Source: Candidatus Iainarchaeum sp. (lineage in GTDB: Archaea > Iainarchaeota > Iainarchaeia > Iainarchaeales > 1-14-0-10-31-34). From it: DNA of 44,270 nt. The stretch covers positions 1-44,270 of the forward strand of contig JAFCDN010000009.1 of NCBI GenBank assembly GCA_017609625.1, read 5' to 3'. Positions within the stretch are counted from its first letter, which is position 1; each line of letters begins with the position of its first letter. Below, in pieces: positions 37,644 through 44,270 of this stretch. The translations under genes and the position numbers were made by a program. Below the pieces are notes generated by a model. The model saw only the letters and a list, made by a program, of their open reading frames with translations, was not told where the DNA came from and did not search any database.

Positions 37644-38573
37644 ATGGTCTACTTGACAAAGCAGAAGAAAGGAAACAACATTTACTATTATTTGGCTGAG
37701 AACATCCAAGTAGCCAGCGGCAAGCGAAAACAGTTAAGGAAATATGTAGGAACAAAAAGGCCCTCTGAAACAAAGCTACAGGTGCTGATGGCACAATTCG
37801 AGGAAGAAGTGGAAAAAGAAAGAACAAGGCTGCATGGCCGTCACTATTTAACAGAAGACGAAATAAAAGAAATAGACAAAATAAACAAAGAATTCCGAAA
37901 AAGATACAAAAATCAGAACAAGATAGTGCAAGAGCAGTTCGACCAGAACTTTGTTATGGCCTTTGTCTATAACACAAATTCAATTGAGGGAAGCACGCTA
38001 AACCCAAAAGAAGTGGAACTTCTGCTAAGCGAAGACATCGCGCCAAATAAGCCGCTGGATGATGTTTTGGAAGCAAAGGCTGCACAAAAAACACTGGAAT
38101 TTATAAAAACACATAAAGGAAAACTAAATAAAAGCCTTGCACTTAGAACACATGAAATATACTTCAAGGACACAAAGCCTGCAATAGCAGGAAAATACAA
38201 AACACACCAGAACAGGATAACCGGCTCAAACTTCGAGACTACTCAGCCAAAATTTGTAATAACAGACATGAAGAACTATTTCAAAGAATACAGTCAGCTA
38301 AAAAAAGAACTCCATCCACTGGAATTAGCGGCTTGGGTTCACTGGAAACTTGTAAGAATACACCCGTTCCAAGATGGAAATGGAAGAACAGCAAGAATAC
38401 TAATGAACTTTATTCTGAACAAAAACGGTTACGCAATGATAGACATCAAAACAAAGGAGAAAAAGCAATACTTCTCTGCATTGGAAAAATGCCACTACAA
38501 CAACAACGCAAGGGCACTGGCAACAAGGCTGGTGAGAAGATTCAAAAAACAATATAAAAACGCGCTAATGTGA
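37644..38573 (+). CDS. fic: Fic-domain protein (probable AMPylase, class II layout)
   Basis: HPFQDGNGRTARILMNFI Fic motif; upstream TNSIEG inhibitory-helix motif. Confidence 0.95.
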   Translation: MVYLTKQKKGNNIYYYLAENIQVASGKRKQLRKYVGTKRPSETKLQVLMAQFEEEVEKERTRLHGRHYLTEDEIKEIDKINKEFRKRYKNQNKIVQEQFDQNFVMAFVYNTNSIEGSTLNPKEVELLLSEDIAPNKPLDDVLEAKAAQKTLEFIKTHKGKLNKSLALRTHEIYFKDTKPAIAGKYKTHQNRITGSNFETTQPKFVITDMKNYFKEYSQLKKELHPLELAAWVHWKLVRIHPFQDGNGRTARILMNFILNKNGYAMIDIKTKEKKQYFSALEKCHYNNNARALATRLVRRFKKQYKNALM

Positions 38574-38613
38574 CAAAAAAACAGTAATTTTAAGCAATAT
38601 CTTCTATACATCT

Positions 38614-38652
38614 CTATAGGCAATGATGATGTTAACACCATTGTCCCTATAG
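38614..38652 (+). repeat. Dispersed intergenic element, copy D
   Basis: CTATAGG-CAATG-ATGATGTTAACAC-CATTG-TC-CCTATAG near-palindrome. Confidence 0.7.
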
Positions 38653-38854
38653 GTAATAATATTTTTTAGAAATCAGGGACATATAAAAGTCTTCTGCATT
38701 TGCTAAAAAAAAGTGGTTTTGGTTACGACTTTGCTCGTTTTCTTTTTTGTTGTTTGATTTAAATTGTTTTGCCCAATATACAAGCAAAATTAACACTAAT
38801 AAACTACTATAAAGCTGATGAGGTAATCTGCTTTGGTAACTGTTATGGTGCGGA

Positions 38855-39748
38855 TTAGACAAACCCGATTTTGAGCATCTCACTAGGGTGTGAGAGCATT
38901 TTAATGGGGCTTTGAAACGAGCCTGCGAGGCACCCGCAGTTGGAGCAATCTGCGTTGTTTCCAAAACACCTTCTTTTTTTCCAGGAAACATCAAAGTGAA
39001 ACGCATTGTCTCCCCAGTGACAGTAATCTCTGTGGTCGGGATACTTATACCAATTTATCATCGCCTTACTGAGAAGCAAATCGTTTGGGTAAAGTGACTT
39101 GACTCTTTTAAGTTCGTTGATTATTTCTTTTCTCAGTTCTTCTTTTATGGTTAGAGAGGTATTCACTCCAATTGCGGTGTATATGTTACAGACAACTCCA
39201 CGAAAACTGTTCTCCCTTGAGATTTTTACGATCTCTTCAAGCTCTTTATAGTTATCTTTCATTATTGTCATGTTGATAACAACGCGTTTGTCTCCGGAAT
39301 AGTTTTTCATGATCTTCGCGAAGGTGCCCTCTCCCCTTATTGAATCGTTTGTGTTTTGGGAGCCATCGATTGAGATGTATATCCTGTGCTTGAATTCTTT
39401 GGGTATCTTTATTGTCCCGTTCGTGATAACATAGACAAAGGGGAATATTCTATCTGTAAGCATGAGAATATCTTTTCTAAGAGCTGGTTCCCCTCCAACC
39501 AAGAGAATAAACCTTGCCCCTGCATTGTGCAGCTCATCGAACCTTTTTCTCCATACTTCTAGGGGAACTTCCTTTTTCTCTAGATCTTTCTTGTCCTGGA
39601 AATGATAACAGTGTTTGCATCTGAGGTTACAACTGTCTGTCACGTCAGCCTCTACCATAAATTTTGTTCCCAAAAGAAGTCTTTTTATCTCAAGCAAAAA
39701 AATATGAGACAAACCAAAAAACCGGTTCATAATAAAAGCCACTTCCAA
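38855..39748 (-). CDS. Radical SAM protein with C-terminal Cys cluster (SPASM-like)
   Basis: DVTDSCNLRCKHCYHF; C-terminal CHWG...CFGNNADCSNCGC. Confidence 0.9.
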   Translation of the reverse strand: MEVAFIMNRFFGLSHIFLLEIKRLLLGTKFMVEADVTDSCNLRCKHCYHFQDKKDLEKKEVPLEVWRKRFDELHNAGARFILLVGGEPALRKDILMLTDRIFPFVYVITNGTIKIPKEFKHRIYISIDGSQNTNDSIRGEGTFAKIMKNYSGDKRVVINMTIMKDNYKELEEIVKISRENSFRGVVCNIYTAIGVNTSLTIKEELRKEIINELKRVKSLYPNDLLLSKAMINWYKYPDHRDYCHWGDNAFHFDVSWKKRRCFGNNADCSNCGCLAGSFQSPIKMLSHPSEMLKIGFV

Positions 39749-40320
39749 AACCTTTAATAATTATAATTTGCTTGACACAGAGGAATCACAGAATTACACA
39801 TGGATTTAACACCAAACCAATAATAAATCTCACTCGGAGATTTTCTTTGTCGCAAGTAATATCTGAAAACCAGCTAATTTGGAATCGCACTATGTATTCT
39901 TTAGCGAAATATTTATTTCCGTGGACAAATAGTGGGTTTTTTAAATTTAAATTGACAGAGAAAAAGGAGTATTAGCGGTATTTGGGTACTGTTTTACGAT
40001 GTTTGATAAGCTCAAGACACGTTTTAACAGCAAATCAACGATTCAACCTGTCAAGTTGTCTTTTTGGTGTGTTTAAACGCTTATCTGACAATTATAAATA
40101 TACAAATAAAAAAACATAAAATTTTGGAGAGGTCTGGAGAAATAAAAAAAAATTGTTTTCAATTTTGGTAATTTGATTAACAATCTAACCACAGATCCTT
40201 TCACTTGTTGGTTGCCATAATCGGTTCTGTTAACTGAGTGTGTTAGAATTTAAAACACATTTGGAAATACTGTGCCAACTTTTAAATATACAAAGTTCAA
40301 ATTAAGAGGTGAGTTTTTTT

Positions 40321-41424
40321 ATGAATAAAATAAAGATTGCTATTGTGGGCGTTGGAAATTGTGCAAGCTCATTGATGCAAGGTATAGAGTATTACAAAAA
40401 TAAAGATGGCAAAGATGCTGTTGGATTGATGCATTGGGATATTGATGGCTACAAACCGTTTGACATTGAAGTTGTAGCTGCTTTTGATATAGACAAAAGA
40501 AAAGTTGGCAAAGATGTTAGTGACGCTATTTTTGAGCATCCAAACTGCACAACAGTTTTTTGTAAAAATATTCCTCAAACTGGTGTTAAGGTAAAAATGG
40601 GAAACGTACTTGACGGGGTTTCCGAGCACATGAAAGAATATGATGACAAACACACTTTTGTTTTAAGCAATGAAAAGGAATCAACAAAAGAAGGAATAAT
40701 CAAAGCTTTAAAGGATTCAAAAGCAGAGGTTTTGCTAAACTATCTTCCTGTTGGTTCTGAGAAAGCAGTAAGGTTCTATGCTGATTGCGTGCTTGAGGCT
40801 GGAGTGGCTTTTATTAATTGCATGCCGGTTTTTATTGCAAGTGATCCTGAGTGGGAAAAAAGGTTTAAGGAAAAGAACATACCAATAATTGCAGAAGACA
40901 TTAAATCACAACTTGGAGCCACAATAATCCACAGAACATTAGCAGACTTGTTCAAAAAAAGAGGAGTAAAACTGGAAAGAACTTATCAACTAAACATTGC
41001 TGGAAACACTGACTTCCTAACAATGCTAAACAGAAACAGGCTTTTATCCAAAAAGAAATCAAAAACTGAGGCAGTTCAATCAGTAGTTGCCAAAAGGCTT
41101 GACTCGGAAAACATACACATTGGGCCAAGCGACTACGTGCCATGGCAAAAGGACAACAAGATTTGCTATCTGAGAATGGAAGGAAAAATTTTTGGCAGTG
41201 TTCCAATGAACCTGGAACTACGTTTATCTGTAGAGGACTCTCCGAACTCAGCCGGCGTTGTAATAGATGCTATCAGATGCTGCAAGCTAGCTCTTGACAG
41301 AAAAATTGGGGGCGTATTGTATTCTCCTTCTGCTTACTTTATGAAGCACCCGCCAAAACAATTCACAGACGACGAAGCATTCAAAATGGTTGAAGATTTT
41401 ATTGCCGGTAAAAGAGTGGATTAA
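40321..41424 (+). CDS. myo-inositol-1-phosphate synthase
   Basis: IAIVGVGNCASSLMQGIEYYK...LLNYLPVGSEKAVRFYADCVLEAGVAFINCMPVFIAS...EDIKSQLGATIIHRTLADLF; RBS GAGGTGA at ~40309. Confidence 0.95.
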   Translation: MNKIKIAIVGVGNCASSLMQGIEYYKNKDGKDAVGLMHWDIDGYKPFDIEVVAAFDIDKRKVGKDVSDAIFEHPNCTTVFCKNIPQTGVKVKMGNVLDGVSEHMKEYDDKHTFVLSNEKESTKEGIIKALKDSKAEVLLNYLPVGSEKAVRFYADCVLEAGVAFINCMPVFIASDPEWEKRFKEKNIPIIAEDIKSQLGATIIHRTLADLFKKRGVKLERTYQLNIAGNTDFLTMLNRNRLLSKKKSKTEAVQSVVAKRLDSENIHIGPSDYVPWQKDNKICYLRMEGKIFGSVPMNLELRLSVEDSPNSAGVVIDAIRCCKLALDRKIGGVLYSPSAYFMKHPPKQFTDDEAFKMVEDFIAGKRVD

Positions 41425-41427
41425 AGC

Positions 41428-42777
41428 ATGAAATGCTTAATCCTTGCAAGCGGACAAGGATCGCGACTAAAAACTAAAGAAGACTTAAAATCCCTTGTTC
41501 CTCTCTTGGGTCTTCGGCTGATAGAAAGAGTAATTCTGACAGCACAAAAAGTCGGTTTAACAGAAATCTACGTGGTAACCGGTTACAAGAAAAAAAAATT
41601 AAAAGAACACCTAAAGCAGTTTGGCAAAGCTAGGAATGTAAGCATAAAAATCATTGAAAATAATGAGTGGAAAAAAGAGAATGGCTTGTCAGTTCTAAAA
41701 GCAAAAAACTTTATTAGAGAAAATTTTGTTCTGCTGATGTGCGATCATATTTTTTAATCTCCAATTCTTGAAAAACTGAAAAATAAAAAAATTGAAAGCA
41801 CAGAAATTATTCTAGCAGTGGACCATAATACAAAAAATAATGAGTTCGTGGATGTTGAAGATGCAACAAAAGTCAAAGTTGTTGGTGGCAAGATAAAAGA
41901 TATTGGAAAGTCCTTAAAAAATTATAACGCTTATGACACAGGAATATTTCTTTGTTCTACAACAATTTTTGGTGCCATAGAAAAAAGCATTAAAAAAGGA
42001 GACACTTCTCTTACTGGTGGAATAAAAGAAATAGCAAGACAAGGCAAAGCAAGAACAATGAATATTGATGGCGAGTTTTGGATTGACATTGACAATGAAA
42101 AAATGCTGAAAAAAGCTGAAAGAAGGCTTTTGACCAATTTGAAAAAAACATCTGACGGCCCTGTCTCAAGGCACTTAAACAGGCCCATATCAAATAGTAT
42201 TTCAAAGTATCTTGCAAAAACTAGTATTAGTCCAAATTTTATTTCATTTTTTTCTTTCGTCATTTCCATGCTAGGCGCATTTTTTTTCTTTTTAGGAGGA
42301 TATGTTAATTTAGTTGTAGGAGCAATTCTCATACAACTGTCGTCTATTGTTGATGGGTGCGATGGAGAAATGGCAAGACTAAAATTTCAAGCCACAAAAT
42401 TTGGCGGGTGGTTTGATTCTGTGCTAGACCGATATGCTGATGCATTCATTCTCTTCGGCCTAATTTATTATGTTTATGTTACAGACAACAATTTCTTATA
42501 TGTTGCCATTGGTTTTTTGGCAATCGTTGGCGCGTTCATGAATAGTTATACAGCTGACAAATACGATAATTTAATGAAGAGAAAACTTTGTTCAAGAGAT
42601 AATTCTTTTAGAATTGGCCGTGATGTTAGAATGTTAATAATTTTCTTTGGAGCGCTATTAAATCAGGTTGTATTAACTCTTGCTTTGATTGCAGTTTTAA
42701 CGAATGCAGAAAACATTAGAAGGATAGTGGTTCTAAGTAATGACAGAAAAACTGGTTTACTTAAAAAAGGAAATTGA
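41428..42777 (+). pseudogene. Bifunctional IPCT/DIPPS-like (inositol-1-P cytidylyltransferase + CDP-alcohol phosphotransferase), interrupted by TAA at 41755-41757
   Basis: Same frame on both sides of the stop: MKCLILASGQGSRL...LLMCDHIF*SPILEKL...; C-terminal VDGCDGEMARLKFQATKFGGWFDSVLDRYADAFILFG CDP-alcohol phosphotransferase motif. Confidence 0.88.
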
Positions 42778-43318
42778 AGAGATTATCAAAAAATCTCTTG
42801 TTCCTGAAGACTTGCCTCATTCAAAAAACACTTTGAAATGGTTGCTTAAATTAAAACCAGATGCTGGTGAAGCTCTAAAAATAGCTGCTTTAGGTCATGA
42901 CATAGAAAGAGCTATGGAGGAGCGAAAAGTTAGGAGAGACAATTATAAAAGTTACAATGAGTTTAAAGACGCTCACGCTTTAAACAGCGCCAAAATCATA
43001 GCAGAGACAATGAGAGGTTGTAAAATAAGCCGAGAACTAATAGATGGGGTCTATTTTCTAGTGCGCAACCATGAAAGAGGAGGTAATAATGGAGTCACTG
43101 TTTTAAAAGACGCAGATACCATTTCATTTTTCGATGTAAACTTGCCATATTACTTTGCCCGAAACAGCGCAGAAGAAACAAAAAAGAGATGGTTGTGGGG
43201 GTACAAAAAGCTGTCCAGTAATCTGAAAAAAATTGTAGCAGAGTTTGATTACCAAGACAAAGAACTCAGGTCTCTAGTGAGTAATTGTATTGCGAATAGA
43301 AAAAATTCAAATATTTGA
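42740..43318 (+). CDS. HD-domain phosphohydrolase-like protein
   Basis: IAALGHDIERAM...HALNSAKIIAETM...LVRNHERGG...LKDADTISFF; ATG overlaps the upstream gene. Confidence 0.8.
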   Translation: MTEKLVYLKKEIEEIIKKSLVPEDLPHSKNTLKWLLKLKPDAGEALKIAALGHDIERAMEERKVRRDNYKSYNEFKDAHALNSAKIIAETMRGCKISRELIDGVYFLVRNHERGGNNGVTVLKDADTISFFDVNLPYYFARNSAEETKKRWLWGYKKLSSNLKKIVAEFDYQDKELRSLVSNCIANRKNSNI

Positions 43319-43610
43319 AGACGTGAAAGACAAGCAAAAACTGGAAAAGAAATTAAAACAACTTCCAGACAAGGGACTGGGTCTGCTGATAAATTATGAT
43401 TACCATCTAGGCATTAATGTGCTTCCAGAATGGGTTGAGCAAATGCCCGAAAATAAAGCTGTGGCAGAGTTATTACATGTTGATTATGGCAATGGCGTAC
43501 AAAGTGAAGCCCGCCTTTATTTCAACTCCGACTTTAATCACTACAAAGAAGCTGAAAAACTATTAAACGCTCTCGGATTTAGCGTAAAACCGGTAACATT
43601 TAAGGTATAA
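43290..43610 (+). CDS. conserved-looking protein of unknown function
   Basis: 106-aa ORF overlapping the upstream gene. Confidence 0.5.
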   Translation: MRIEKIQIFEDVKDKQKLEKKLKQLPDKGLGLLINYDYHLGINVLPEWVEQMPENKAVAELLHVDYGNGVQSEARLYFNSDFNHYKEAEKLLNALGFSVKPVTFKV

Positions 43611-43611
43611 T

Positions 43612-43668
43612 CTCTATACATCTCTGTAGGCGATAATGAGGTTAAACCATTGCAATAGCATAATAAAC
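43612..43668 (+). repeat. Dispersed intergenic element, copy E
   Basis: TCTATACATCTCTGTAGGCGATAATGAGGTTAAACCATTGCAATAGCATAATAAA; shares TCTATACATCTCTRTAGGCRATRATGAKGTTAA with copy D. Confidence 0.7.
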
Positions 43669-43723
43669 AAGCTGATTGACCTATTTCTGAAGAAGAAAAG
43701 ATTATTAGGATGTGTGAAACGCA

Positions 43724-43839
43724 TGAGTAAAATCCTGGTTGTTGACAACGACCCAATTATTCGCAAAATGATTAATGAAGTATTGGAAGCTGAAAACTTT
43801 GAAGTTAAAGCTGTTGGCACAGAAGAAGACCGTGTTTAA
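43724..43839 (+). pseudogene. Truncated response-regulator receiver domain
   Basis: MSKILVVDNDPIIRKMINEVLEAENFEVKAVGTEEDRV*, only the first ~38 aa of a ~120-aa fold. Confidence 0.75.
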
Positions 43840-43861
43840 AAAATAAAAGGAAAAAAAGAAT

Positions 43862-44270
43862 TTATTTGATTTCAATTTGCTTTGGTTTGTACTCTGGCAG
43901 TTCTTTTTTTGGGATTGAAATTTTTAGGACGCCGTTTTCATATTTGGCATAAGCTTTCTGTACATCTGCATTTTCTGGCAAAGAAAAGCTTCTGTAATAG
44001 CCCTGATATGAGCGCTCTAATCTATGAGTTCCTTTTTCCTTCTCTTCCTTTTCATGCTTTTTCTCTGCTTTTATTTCAAGCAGCCCTTTCTTGATATTAA
44101 GCTTAATGTCTTTTTTGTCAATTCCGGGCAAATCTATTTCTGCTCTGAATTCCTTTTCAGTTTCCCAAAAATCGGTTAATGGCGTGCTGAGATCTTCTAC
44201 TTTCTCTGGAAGCATTGAAGCTGTTGTTGGAATAAGTCTTCCCTTGTCTGCAAAATGCTCGCCTCTAAAA
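43862..44270 (-). CDS. Hsp20/alpha-crystallin small heat shock protein; ORF stays open beyond the window edge
   Basis: EFRAEIDLPGIDKKDIKLNIKKGLLEIKAEK...YRSFSLPENADVQKAYAKYENGVLKISIPKKE; upstream frame FRGEHFADKGRLIPTTASMLPE is open to the edge. Confidence 0.93.
   Translation of the reverse strand, partial: FRGEHFADKGRLIPTTASMLPEKVEDLSTPLTDFWETEKEFRAEIDLPGIDKKDIKLNIKKGLLEIKAEKKHEKEEKEKGTHRLERSYQGYYRSFSLPENADVQKAYAKYENGVLKISIPKKELPEYKPKQIEIK

Noticed and set aside
39772-39975. 67-aa ORF in the 560-bp gap before the inositol cluster
   Set aside because: No recognisable domain and no RBS; could be decayed DNA, not enough support to call a gene.
5866-42777. Genome-wide stop-codon reassignment
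   Set aside because: The two in-frame stops are different codons (TAG and TAA) and all other genes use stops normally.
32503-43668. Dispersed elements A-E as canonical box C/D sRNAs
   Set aside because: The ATGATGA-like core resembles box C, but clear CTGA D/D' boxes are missing in copies C, D and E; kept only as a hypothesis.
43636-43839. Conserved short peptides starting MRL.. in element copies A, B and E
   Set aside because: Reading frames end or diverge quickly (MMR* in C, MMMLTPLSL* in D), so conservation is at the DNA level.

Overview
The window is an AT-rich archaeal chromosome segment, probably from a DPANN-type genome (inferred from GatD, archaeal ProRS, a Dph6-like ATPase, ZPR1, intron-containing tRNAs and small secreted or basic ORFans). 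From about 0 to 32.3 kb it is mostly housekeeping genes: CYTH and HD proteins, gatD, alaX, dph6-like, transaldolase/Fsa, DNA ligase, proS, glycosyltransferases, a DRG-type GTPase, TatD, methyltransferases, an RNase HIII-like protein, pfk and Trx-CcdA. This part carries three tRNAs: Pro-TGG with a 38-nt intron, Pro-GGG, and Trp-CCA with a ~140-nt intron. From about 32.4 to 43.9 kb the content looks accessory: an RHH/PIN toxin-antitoxin pair, a GH130 / GT / alpha-barrel cluster, a ParB-like protein, Fic, radical SAM, and an inositol-phosphate cluster whose IPCT/DIPPS gene is broken by one in-frame TAA.

The most interesting signals are not ordinary genes. (1) A family of palindromic hairpin modules shows compensatory base changes. 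They abut or flank tRNAs, and a 33-nt copy (32/33 identical to one at 7.96 kb) lies inside the tRNA-Trp intron. (2) A ~40-nt intergenic element (about GGCAATGATGAGGTTAAAACCATTGAATATAGCAAA) occurs five times, always on the + strand, and only in the accessory part. (3) A small basic ORF family has one member continuous through an in-frame TAG; a by-eye paralog at 26.4 kb supports coding right after that stop. (4) A LAGLIDADG-type protein has a stop codon that directly abuts tRNA-Pro(GGG).

All calls were made by eye from the sequence and the ORF track. No searches were run.
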